Part shown: one piece after another, positions 1 through 5,984 of the stretch | Layout of the letters: each line of letters starts with the position of its first letter | Position numbering within the stretch: position 1 is the first letter of the stretch | Source of the DNA: Comamonadaceae bacterium UBA2237 | Lineage (GTDB): Bacteria; Pseudomonadota; Gammaproteobacteria; Burkholderiales; Burkholderiaceae_C | Length of the DNA stretch: 6,537 nucleotides | NCBI GenBank assembly: GCA_002347905.1 | Contig: DDYJ01000048.1 | Coordinates: 23,513-30,049 of the forward strand | Direction: 5' to 3' | Notes under the pieces: generated by a model | The model's input: the letters and a program-made list of their open reading frames with translations, nothing else | Told to the model about the DNA's origin: nothing | The model's database searches: none | Translations under genes and position numbers: made by a program

Positions 1-726
1 TATGCCTCTATCTCTTTAGGCGTCAAAGGCCCTGATCGCGCGACTGTTGATGACTTACGCGCTGCAGGCTTGACGCCTGAGTTCATCACGATCGACATCG
101 CACACGGTCACGCCGACAGCGTGCGTGACATGATTGCTTACATCAAAGATAAATTGCCAAAAAGCTTTGTGATTGCGGGTAACGTAGCTACACCAGAAGC
201 AGTGATAGACCTCGAGAATTGGGGCGCGGATGCGACCAAGGTTGGCGTTGGCCCTGGCAAAGTGTGTATTACCAAACTCAAAACGGGTTTTGGTACCGGC
301 GGCTGGCAACTGTCAGCGCTCAAATGGTGCGCGCGTGTAGCGACCAAACCTATCATTGCCGATGGCGGCATTCGTAGCCACGGTGACATTGCCAAAAGCA
401 TCCGCTTTGGCGCATCCATGGTGATGATTGGGTCACTATTTGCGGGCCATGAAGAATCGCCTGGCAAAACCGTGGAAGTCGATGGCGAAATGTTCAAAGA
501 ATATTACGGCTCGGCCTCTGACTTCAACAAAGGTGAATACAAACACGTCGAAGGCAAACGCATTTTGGAACCGATCAAGGGCAAATTAGCCAATACCTTG
601 ATTGAAATGGAACAAGATGTGCAAAGCTCCATCAGTTATGCCGGTGGCACCAAACTGATGGATATTCGCAAAGTGAACTACGTTATCTTGGGCGGCGACA
701 ACGCAGGTGAACACCTGCTGATGTAA
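1..726 (+). CDS. guaC: GMP reductase, type 2 (5'-truncated by window edge)
   Basis: The frame is open from base 1 and ends at TAA 724-726, giving 241 residues of a family usually about 325 long, so roughly 85 N-terminal residues lie outside the window. GMP reductase converts GMP to IMP with NADPH, releasing ammonia, in cytoplasmic purine salvage. The fragment carries the IMPDH/GMPR barrel signatures: the catalytic-Cys loop GPGKVCIT (Cys at fragment residue 89), then [14 protein letters not shown], the phosphate-binding [18 protein letters not shown] (121-138), [15 protein letters not shown] (141-155), and a VEGK segment (183-186) where the family places its catalytic Glu. The CIT loop with the GFGTGGWQ insertion is typical of the Bacillus-type enzyme rather than of IMP dehydrogenase or the E. 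coli-type GuaC. IMP dehydrogenase is the main alternative and is unlikely. The gene ends directly against the convergent hydrolase gene with no base between. No purine gene is visible nearby. Confidence 0.93.
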   Translation, partial: YASISLGVKGPDRATVDDLRAAGLTPEFITIDIAHGHADSVRDMIAYIKDKLPKSFVIAGNVATPEAVIDLENWGADATKVGVGPGKVCITKLKTGFGTGGWQLSALKWCARVATKPIIADGGIRSHGDIAKSIRFGASMVMIGSLFAGHEESPGKTVEVDGEMFKEYYGSASDFNKGEYKHVEGKRILEPIKGKLANTLIEMEQDVQSSISYAGGTKLMDIRKVNYVILGGDNAGEHLLM

Positions 727-1593
727 CTACCCAGCGATCAACTCACTGGCCAAAGCATGTATGCGATGGCCAGGCTGGGCCAAGGCTTCCACCACACTGA
801 AGTGTTGCAAGTCTGCAATCGCTTCTGAAACAGGCACGTGGGTTTTGCCCCATGCTTGTTGTATGAGCGTGTTGTGGCGAATAAATTCTGCGCTCTCTAA
901 TGCTCCGCAGACCGAATACAGTTTGCCGTGCTTAGGTGCAGGCATAAATGCAGGGCTATTGTTCAACGACACTTCTTCGGTCAAGCGCAAACTGTCTTTT
1001 AAGAATGGCGTGGCACGCACAGATTCCAGTTCGTATAAACCTGAAATAGACAATGCTTTGTTAGCCAAATCATGTGGTAACGCGAAGTCATAGGTGCGCC
1101 AATCACAAGCCAAAAGCATCGTGACCAAATGCCCACCCGCAGAATGCCCGACCAAGGTGATGCGCTTAGGGTCTCCGCCAAATCGATGCACATTGCGATA
1201 CACCCAAGCCACTGCTTTGACCATTTGCATGGTGATGTGTGAAATAGTGACGGCAGGACACAAGGCGTAGTTAGGCACCACCACGCAAGCACCCTGTGTG
1301 GTGAAAGCAGGCGCCACAAAAGAATGGTCTGCCTTGTCTAAGGAGCGCCAATAGCCACCATGGACAAACACCATAACGGGCGCGCCTTTTGGAGAGTGCG
1401 CGGAACTGGCTGGGAATATGTCGAGCGATTCATTTTGACCGTGGCCGTAGGCCACGTCTTGGAAACAACGGTTTTCTTTGCGCGCGATCTCAGAAGTTTC
1501 ACGCCAGCGTGCGAAATGCATTTCGTGCTCAGGCACTAAGGCACGATTGTTGTACATGCGGTCATACCAATCGCCGTCGTGGGTGGTTGTCAT
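727..1593 (-). CDS. HGGYW-motif alpha/beta hydrolase (arylformamidase/esterase-like)
   Basis: This is a 288-residue cytoplasmic hydrolase with no signal peptide. HGGYW (78-82) is the oxyanion-hole motif of the kynurenine-formamidase/carboxylesterase branch of the alpha/beta-hydrolase fold. GHSAG (149-153) supplies the nucleophile Ser151. LQHFSVVE carries the probable catalytic His264. ESAEF (233-237) sits where relatives place the acid residue, so Glu233 is a candidate acid. The start at 1593 is chosen because its ATG overlaps the receptor stop as ATGA and has GGAG 8 bases upstream; the frame stays open to 1629, but an earlier start would lose that ribosome site. The gene is second in an operon with the TonB-dependent receptor, so it may act on whatever that receptor imports. 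Substrate is unknown: formamidase, carboxylesterase or siderophore/ester hydrolase are all possible. Bacterial KynB enzymes usually belong to an unrelated cyclase family, so kynB is not assigned. Confidence 0.88.
   Translation of the reverse strand: MTTTHDGDWYDRMYNNRALVPEHEMHFARWRETSEIARKENRCFQDVAYGHGQNESLDIFPASSAHSPKGAPVMVFVHGGYWRSLDKADHSFVAPAFTTQGACVVVPNYALCPAVTISHITMQMVKAVAWVYRNVHRFGGDPKRITLVGHSAGGHLVTMLLACDWRTYDFALPHDLANKALSISGLYELESVRATPFLKDSLRLTEEVSLNNSPAFMPAPKHGKLYSVCGALESAEFIRHNTLIQQAWGKTHVPVSEAIADLQHFSVVEALAQPGHRIHALASELIAG
746..773. other. 28-nt inverted repeat inside the hydrolase 3' end
   Basis: CTGGCCA (746-752) and TGGCCAG (767-773) are perfect 7-base inverted arms. Between them lies a smaller dyad, GCA-TGTA-TGC, separated from the outer arms by AA and GA. 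It begins 20 bases after the guaC stop, where a terminator would be expected, but no T-run follows on either strand. It also encodes part of the hydrolase C-terminus, so it could be chance. Confidence 0.4.
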
Positions 1594-1605
1594 AGTTTTT
1601 TCTCC
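1590..1605 (-). promoter_or_regulatory. Ribosome site and ATGA stop/start overlap coupling receptor to hydrolase
   Basis: Read on the minus strand, GGAG (1605-1602) lies 8 bases before the hydrolase ATG (1593-1591), whose last two bases are the first two of the receptor's TGA stop (1592-1590). The four-base ATGA overlap and strong Shine-Dalgarno inside the receptor gene are the usual arrangement for translational coupling, and they fix the hydrolase start. Confidence 0.8.
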
Positions 1606-3815
1606 AGTCGAATTTGAATATTGGTCCAATTGCGGTTGCGGGTGGTACTGTCTTCGTACAAACTGCTGCTGTTGTAGAGGCTGTTGGTGTTATAGCTTAA
1701 AGGAGATAGGTTACTCAAAGTCAAGCGCCAAGACGTGCTGGGATCAACGCGCCACAAACCATACACATCCATCACACGTTTTTGTGAAACATAGAGCCAT
1801 TGGTACTCGCTGTTGTGGGTGGTGTATCCAGGATTCATATTGATATTGCCTCCTACTGTGAAAGGCATTGACCGCAACCGGTAGTCACCGCCCAAATTAG
1901 CTGTCATGCTGGGTTGTTGGTCGAGTCGATTGTTAGGGCCTGTGATGCTCAACACATTGGATTCGTAGAAGCTGATGTTGCTGCGAATATCTACTGCGGG
2001 AGCGTCAGTCACCATCTGATTCAACCGAAATTTGGCTTCTAGTTCAATGCCTTGGGTGATGGCGTTGCCGACGTTTTGAGGAATTGAAACGTATTGTTGT
2101 GTAGCAATTCCTGATATGGTCTCTAAGCTAGTGACGTTTCGAATCAAATTACTCACGCGGCGATGGAACACTGCAGCACTCATCACGCCACCATCGGGTA
2201 AGTAGCGCTCCACAGCGACATCAAGGCCCAGCGCCACTTCAGGCCTTAAGGCCGGGTTGCCTTTGCTACCAGGGTTGGTAGCGATGTTTGAAGACCCACC
2301 AATTTCATCTCTTGACGGTGTGTACCGTGCTAACAAAGATTGCATCCATGGCGCTTTGAAACTCCGCGTCAAACTCATGCGCACTTGGTCACGCCCTTCT
2401 GGGTTGGGTTTCCATAGTGCGTGCAATAAGGGGGAGAACACGCCAATACGATTGGTCGCATCAGTCTCACCGTTATTGCCATAGGTAGACATTTGCTCGT
2501 AACGCACACCACCATGACCAGACCAATTCGGAGTGAATTGTTTTTCGTCTTGTGTATAGATAGCGTATTTGAGAGTGCGAGCTTGCATGTTGCCGTCACC
2601 GTCGGTGTAGACAGGTTGTGCTGTTTGGGTGCGTCGCACCACCTCAATCTCTGCACCGCTTACCCACTGATGCCCTCCACCCAAGACATTGGTGTACTTG
2701 CCATTCAAACTCACAGAGCGGTCTCGGGTGGTTGAACTTTGGCTCAGAGATGGCAACACCAAACCACCTCCCGTTGGAGTTTGGTAAGTGTGGCTCGAAC
2801 TATCCCAACCACCCGTATTAAATTTCCATTCCATCGCACTGTCTGCAGAGAGTTTTCTGCGCCACTGGCCGTTGAGTCGTGCCATGCCGAAATTACCGTC
2901 GCCGCTGGTGTTGGCACTATCTGTGCTGGCAGTAGACGTACCAGTCACTGTTTGCGTTTGGCTCAAGGCAATCGTTCCCGAATTGTGCGAACGTGAATAC
3001 ACCACAAAAGGCATCAAGGTCAATGTCTCACCAGGTGCACCTTTGAATTGCAAACGCCCCGTGCTATTGAATCCATCACGGGTACTGGAAGAGTCGTTGA
3101 TACGTGTACGCGCTAGCGTTGTAGATGTAGCTGTGTATTGGCGTGATAAAACCGTCTCGCTGTGATCTGGCGTTGCGTTTTCGTACATTGAAAACGTGAA
3201 GTTAGAACTCCAATTTTCAAATTCCTTATAAGTTGTGTAAGAGCCATTAGGAGAGAGATAACCACCTTGCCAAGAAGAACCCAATTTAAGTTCAGAAGGC
3301 ATGCCACGGCGCCCCTCGCGTGTGATGATGTTGATGGTTCCCGCAATCGCCTGTGCGCCTGTCTCGGCAGTGGGTGCGCGGTAAATCTCTATGCGCTCCA
3401 CCATTTCCGGCGTGAGCGATTCAATTGAAAAACCTGGTGGAACGCGCTGGCCATCCAACAAAATTTGTGTGTACCCTGCGCTTAAACCTCGCATGCGTAC
3501 CCCACCGCCACGACCTGGGTTGCCACCTAAAGTAATGCCTGGCATGCGCTTTAACACTTCGCCAATGTTGGAGTCGCCCTGTTTTTCAATTTCTTCACGA
3601 CCGATCACGATCTTGCTGGCGGTTGATTCGCGGCGTTGTTGCGTGTCGTTGTCGCGGCCACTGGTGATCTCAACTTTGCCCATGTCTGTGACGGGTGCAG
3701 TTTGCGAAAGTACACATGGCGATGTGGAAAGCAACGCGAATGCAGAGAGCCAACGCACTACCCCGCTGAATTGTGGAACTGGCAAGAACTCGGGCGAGCG
3801 CACGTAAAAAGTCAT
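1590..3815 (-). CDS. TonB-dependent outer-membrane receptor
   Basis: This 741-residue protein is an outer-membrane beta-barrel that would import a ligand using TonB-ExbBD energy. An N-terminal export signal is visible (basic R21, hydrophobic LSAFALL, probable cleavage near VLS-QTA, about residue 37). A TonB-box-like GKVEITS (46-52) follows. The plug domain runs about 65-170: IGEVLKRMPGI, GVRMRGLSAGYTQILLDGQR, then VERIEIYRAP and AIAGTINIITREG. The remainder, rich in Ser/Thr/Asn strands, is the barrel. It ends in Leu rather than the common terminal Phe or Trp. The ligand cannot be read from sequence; siderophore, heme, cobalamin or other are open. The ATG at 3815 has no good Shine-Dalgarno. 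A GTG at 3758 preceded by GCGGGG would give a shorter, more compact signal peptide and is a real alternative. The gene is divergent from minC and leads an operon with the hydrolase. Confidence 0.92.
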   Translation of the reverse strand: MTFYVRSPEFLPVPQFSGVVRWLSAFALLSTSPCVLSQTAPVTDMGKVEITSGRDNDTQQRRESTASKIVIGREEIEKQGDSNIGEVLKRMPGITLGGNPGRGGGVRMRGLSAGYTQILLDGQRVPPGFSIESLTPEMVERIEIYRAPTAETGAQAIAGTINIITREGRRGMPSELKLGSSWQGGYLSPNGSYTTYKEFENWSSNFTFSMYENATPDHSETVLSRQYTATSTTLARTRINDSSSTRDGFNSTGRLQFKGAPGETLTLMPFVVYSRSHNSGTIALSQTQTVTGTSTASTDSANTSGDGNFGMARLNGQWRRKLSADSAMEWKFNTGGWDSSSHTYQTPTGGGLVLPSLSQSSTTRDRSVSLNGKYTNVLGGGHQWVSGAEIEVVRRTQTAQPVYTDGDGNMQARTLKYAIYTQDEKQFTPNWSGHGGVRYEQMSTYGNNGETDATNRIGVFSPLLHALWKPNPEGRDQVRMSLTRSFKAPWMQSLLARYTPSRDEIGGSSNIATNPGSKGNPALRPEVALGLDVAVERYLPDGGVMSAAVFHRRVSNLIRNVTSLETISGIATQQYVSIPQNVGNAITQGIELEAKFRLNQMVTDAPAVDIRSNISFYESNVLSITGPNNRLDQQPSMTANLGGDYRLRSMPFTVGGNINMNPGYTTHNSEYQWLYVSQKRVMDVYGLWRVDPSTSWRLTLSNLSPLSYNTNSLYNSSSLYEDSTTRNRNWTNIQIRLEKKL

Positions 3816-3831
3816 AAGCCAAAAGTTTAAT

Positions 3832-3847
3832 AGGGCTTGAAAGCCCT
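3832..3847. promoter_or_regulatory. 16-bp palindrome, candidate operator in the receptor/minC divergent region
   Basis: AGGGCTTGAAAGCCCT has 7-base perfect arms around a central GA. It lies in the 70-bp region between the receptor ATG (3815) and the minC ATG (3886). On the minus strand it falls between a TTTACA box (3858-3853, 5/6 to the -35 consensus) and a TATTAA box (3832-3827, 4/6 to the -10 consensus), but the 20-base spacing is longer than ideal for sigma-70. Placement suits a repressor site for the receptor operon. It does not resemble a Fur box. It could also be a hairpin in the leader RNA, or chance. Confidence 0.4.
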
Positions 3848-3885
3848 TGCCGTGTAAAGTTGAGCTTTTATTGTTTTATTTGAGT

Positions 3886-4620
3886 ATGGACCACGCATCA
3901 ACGCCCCACGCCTATGAAATCAAGAGTGCGTCACTGCCTTTGGTAGCTTTTTTACTTAAAACCGCAGATCTTTCAGCCTTAGAAATTGACCTAGAACGTC
4001 GCTTAGGTGCTACCCCAGAGTTTTTTGATAACGATCCTGTTGTGATTGACTTGAGTGGCTTAGATATCCATACAACCTCGATCGACTTAGTCGGCGTGTG
4101 CGACTTACTTGAAAAGTACCGTGTAGTTCCTGTTGCATTTCGTGGCGCAGCAGACAGTTTGCACCATAACGCGCAAGAAGCTGGATTGTTTGTAACGCAA
4201 GATCTCCACATGCCAACTTCTAAAGTAGAAACAGTTGTGCAAGAAGTAATCCGTGAAGTGGAAGTGGTACGCGAGGTACACGGTACACACGAAAGCGCCA
4301 TGGTTATCGATAAGCCTTTGCGCTCTGGGCAACACATCTACGCCAAGGGGCGTGATTTGATCGTGATGGCGATGGTCAATCCAGGTGCAGAAATCATGGC
4401 CGATGGCCATATCCATGTGTACGCGCCATTGCGCGGCAAAGCCATTGCTGGTGCCCGTGGCGATGAAACTGCGCGCATCTTTACATCCTGCTTAGAGGCA
4501 GAGTTAATTTCTATCGCTGGCACCTACCGCACCAGCGACACACCACTGCCAAAAGAAGTGGCTGGTAAAGCGGCTCAGATCTCTTTGCAAGGCGATAAAT
4601 TGGTAATGCAAAGGTTGTAA
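3886..4620 (+). CDS. minC: Septum site-determining protein MinC
   Basis: MinC inhibits FtsZ ring assembly away from midcell when recruited to the membrane by MinD. The 244-residue product has the expected two-domain layout: an N-terminal FtsZ-antagonising domain (about 8-105, including DPVVIDLSGLD), a Val/Glu-rich linker (about 106-138), and a C-terminal beta-helix domain (about 139-244). The last carries RSGQ (146-149), the MinD/FtsZ-contact region, and then GAEIMADGHIHVYAPLRGKA and ARIF...EAELISIAG. The ATG at 3886 is chosen because the product then aligns with the usual MinC N-terminus. The frame extends upstream to a TTG at 3847, but that would cross the palindrome and add residues not seen in the family. 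The ribosome site is weak (TGAG close to the ATG). First gene of minCDE, 41 bases before minD. Confidence 0.96.
   Translation: MDHASTPHAYEIKSASLPLVAFLLKTADLSALEIDLERRLGATPEFFDNDPVVIDLSGLDIHTTSIDLVGVCDLLEKYRVVPVAFRGAADSLHHNAQEAGLFVTQDLHMPTSKVETVVQEVIREVEVVREVHGTHESAMVIDKPLRSGQHIYAKGRDLIVMAMVNPGAEIMADGHIHVYAPLRGKAIAGARGDETARIFTSCLEAELISIAGTYRTSDTPLPKEVAGKAAQISLQGDKLVMQRL
4243..4278 (+). repeat. Degenerate tandem hexapeptide repeat in the MinC linker
   Basis: MinC residues 120-131 read EVIREV followed by EVVREV, two direct 18-base units. The two copies use mostly different synonymous codons for the same residues (for example CGT versus CGC, GTG versus GTA), so this is an old or selected repeat rather than a recent slippage duplication. 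It lies in the interdomain linker and could form a short charged amphipathic helix. Confidence 0.5.
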
Positions 4621-4649
4621 AATTGTGCGTTGCATTTTTATAAGTAATT

Positions 4650-4654
4650 AAGGG
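4650..4654 (+). promoter_or_regulatory. minD ribosome binding site
   Basis: AAGGG lies 7 bases before the minD ATG in the otherwise AT-rich 41-base minC-minD spacer. It supports the start at 4662. No convincing terminator or internal promoter is visible in the spacer, so minD is probably read from the minC transcript. Confidence 0.65.
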
Positions 4655-4661
4655 TTTATTC

Positions 4662-5477
4662 ATGGCAAAAATTGTTGTGGTGACTTCTGGCAAAGGTGGC
4701 GTTGGCAAAACCACCACCAGCGCTAGTTTTTCATCGGGTCTGGCTTTGCGTGGCTTTAAAACTGTTGTGATCGACTTTGACGTGGGTTTACGTAACCTCG
4801 ACTTGATCATGGGATGCGAACGCCGCGTGGTGTATGACTTCATCAACGTGATCAATGGCGAAGCCACTTTGAACCAAGCCTTGATCAAAGACAAGCAGTG
4901 CGATAACTTATTTGTTCTAGCCGCCTCCCAGACCCGTGACAAAGACGCTCTCACCAAAGAAGGCGTAGAGCGCGTTCTCAATGACCTCAAAGGCATGGGT
5001 TTCGACTACATCGTGTGCGACTCCCCCGCTGGTATCGAAATTGGCGCCATGATGGCCATGCATTTTGCTGACGAAGCCCTGGTGGTCACCAACCCCGAAG
5101 TGTCCTCAGTACGAGACTCTGACCGCATCTTGGGCATGCTCAGCAGCAAAACCTTGCGTGCGATTGAAGGCAGTGAACCGATCAAAGAGCACTTGTTGAT
5201 CACCCGCTACAACCCTAGCCGTGTGGAAGATGGCCATATGCTATCGCTTGAAGACATTCAAGATATCTTGCGCATACCTTTGATTGGTGTGATTCCCGAA
5301 TCTGAAACTGTTTTGACAGCATCCAACCAAGGTTTGCCAGCCGTACATCTCACTAACACCGATGTTTCAGAAGCCTACAAAGATGTGGTCAGCCGCTTTC
5401 TCGGGGAAGAAGTTCCTCTGCGATTTACCGAACACGTGAAGCCCGGTTTGCTTAAGCGCATCTTCGGGGGGAAATAA
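4662..5477 (+). CDS. minD: Septum site-determining ATPase MinD
   Basis: MinD is a ParA-family ATPase that dimerises on the inner membrane when bound to ATP, recruits MinC, and is released by MinE. The 271-residue product is of normal length. It has the deviant Walker A motif GKGGVGKTT (10-18, Lys11 and Lys16), Asp40 in [12 protein letters not shown] (37-48), and the Walker B region [10 protein letters not shown] (117-126, Asp120), all at the same positions as in E. coli MinD. The C-terminal [12 protein letters not shown] (260-271) is the amphipathic membrane-targeting helix. AAGGG 7 bases upstream sets the start. Four bases separate its stop from minE, consistent with co-translation. Nothing is unusual and the gene appears intact. 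Confidence 0.98.
   Translation: MAKIVVVTSGKGGVGKTTTSASFSSGLALRGFKTVVIDFDVGLRNLDLIMGCERRVVYDFINVINGEATLNQALIKDKQCDNLFVLAASQTRDKDALTKEGVERVLNDLKGMGFDYIVCDSPAGIEIGAMMAMHFADEALVVTNPEVSSVRDSDRILGMLSSKTLRAIEGSEPIKEHLLITRYNPSRVEDGHMLSLEDIQDILRIPLIGVIPESETVLTASNQGLPAVHLTNTDVSEAYKDVVSRFLGEEVPLRFTEHVKPGLLKRIFGGK
5466..5472 (+). promoter_or_regulatory. minE ribosome binding site within the minD 3' end
   Basis: GGGGGGA lies 9 bases before the minE ATG and encodes the penultimate Gly residues of MinD's membrane-targeting tail. The overlap of ribosome site and coding end ties minE translation to minD, in keeping with the need for balanced MinD and MinE levels. Confidence 0.65.
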
Positions 5478-5481
5478 GCCG

Positions 5482-5739
5482 ATGTCTTTACTTTCTTTCC
5501 TGCTTGGCGAAAAGAAAAAAACCGCCAGCGTCGCTAAAGAACGCCTGCAATTCATACTCACCCATGAGCGCACAGGGCGTGATCCTCAACCAGACTACTT
5601 ACCTGCCCTGCAGCGTGATTTAGTGGCTGTGTTGTCCAAGTACGTCAACATCAATCCACAAGATATCAAAGTTAACTTTGAGCGACACGATAATCTTGAA
5701 GTGTTAGAGGTCAAGATTGAGTTGCCAGATAGCGCTTGA
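5482..5739 (+). CDS. minE: Cell division topological specificity factor MinE
   Basis: MinE stimulates MinD ATP hydrolysis and so drives pole-to-pole Min oscillation, restricting division to midcell. The 85-residue product matches the family length (E. coli 88). The N-terminal SLLSFLLG (2-9) is the amphipathic membrane-binding segment. [13 protein letters not shown] (18-30) is the anti-MinCD region that binds MinD. The rest, with [18 protein letters not shown] and the strand [11 protein letters not shown], is the dimeric topological-specificity domain. The start has a strong G-rich ribosome site. The gene closes the minCDE operon, and its TGA directly abuts the stop codon of the convergent small gene. 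Confidence 0.97.
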   Translation: MSLLSFLLGEKKKTASVAKERLQFILTHERTGRDPQPDYLPALQRDLVAVLSKYVNINPQDIKVNFERHDNLEVLEVKIELPDSA

Positions 5740-5910
5740 TTAACCGCCTTTGCTAGGACGCTTACCAGGATTCTTTTTGCTACGTGTAGAGACACCGCGC
5801 TCTAAGCTGACGCGCTGACCGCGACCACCAGTACGTGCAGATGTACCAGGTAATGGTGTAGGTGCAGGTGTGCGCTTGCGATCGGCTTCTGTAACGATTT
5901 TGTTGCCCAT
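5740..5910 (-). CDS. Small, highly basic hypothetical protein (56 aa)
   Basis: I do not recognise this protein with confidence. From the ATG at 5910 it is 56 residues with 14 Lys/Arg against 3 Asp/Glu, rich in Pro, Gly, Thr and Ser, with no hydrophobic segment, signal peptide or Cys. It should be soluble and largely disordered. The basic tail TRSKKNPGKRPSKGG (42-56) resembles nucleic-acid- or ribosome-binding tails, which is inference only. The start is chosen because GGAA lies 6 bases upstream and a plausible promoter sits just beyond. A GTG at 5967 would add 19 residues but would overlap that promoter. Evidence that it is a real gene: ribosome site, promoter-like boxes, a stop exactly abutting minE, and no competing gene on the other strand. 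Confidence 0.68.
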   Translation of the reverse strand: MGNKIVTEADRKRTPAPTPLPGTSARTGGRGQRVSLERGVSTRSKKNPGKRPSKGG

Positions 5911-5938
5911 GTTGTTTTCCAGAAAAATTAAGTAGGGT

Positions 5939-5967
5939 ATTTTATGTCGTATTCTTGCGGTTTTCAC
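5939..5967 (-). promoter_or_regulatory. Candidate sigma-70 promoter for the small basic protein
   Basis: Read on the minus strand, GTGAAA (5967-5962, 4/6 to the -35 consensus) and TAAAAT (5944-5939, 5/6 to the -10 consensus) are separated by 17 bases. Transcription would start near 5932, leaving a leader of about 20 bases before the ATG at 5910 with its GGAA ribosome site at 5920-5917. No equally good plus-strand promoter for the divergent isomerase gene is visible in this 74-base spacer. Confidence 0.5.
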
Positions 5968-5984
5968 CTTGAATACAGCCTGTT

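Noticed and set aside
1594..1605. Run of six A after a Shine-Dalgarno-like GGAG at the receptor end, which with an open hydrolase frame could allow -1 frameshifting into a receptor-hydrolase fusion.
   Set aside because: The phase is GAG AAA AAA CTA, not the canonical A_AAA_AAC, and GGAG with the ATGA overlap is fully explained by ordinary re-initiation. Fusing an outer-membrane barrel to a cytoplasmic enzyme also makes little sense.
1478..1843. A 121-codon Cys-rich plus-strand frame across the hydrolase/receptor junction.
   Set aside because: It is antisense to two well-supported genes. Its Cys and Trp richness is what reverse reading of their codons produces.
2788..3165. A 125-codon plus-strand open frame opposite the receptor gene.
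   Set aside because: It lies wholly inside the receptor coding region on the other strand, has no recognisable domain, and several similar antisense frames occur across the same gene.
3848..3874. TTGCCG with TATTGT as a possible minC promoter.
   Set aside because: The spacing is only 15 bases, both boxes are poor matches, and transcription would start almost at the ATG. The real minCDE promoter could not be placed.
4511..4996. A 161-codon minus-strand frame covering the minC-minD junction.
   Set aside because: It is antisense to the highly conserved minD start and to minC, and its translation shows no known motif.
5730..5775. A bidirectional intrinsic terminator at the minE/small-gene junction.
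   Set aside because: Only 4-base stems can be drawn, and no stable GC-rich hairpin precedes a T-run on either strand.
5911..5984. A plus-strand promoter for the isomerase gene.
   Set aside because: TTGCGG at 5955-5960 has no acceptable -10 box at the right distance, and other pairs match poorly, so none is annotated.
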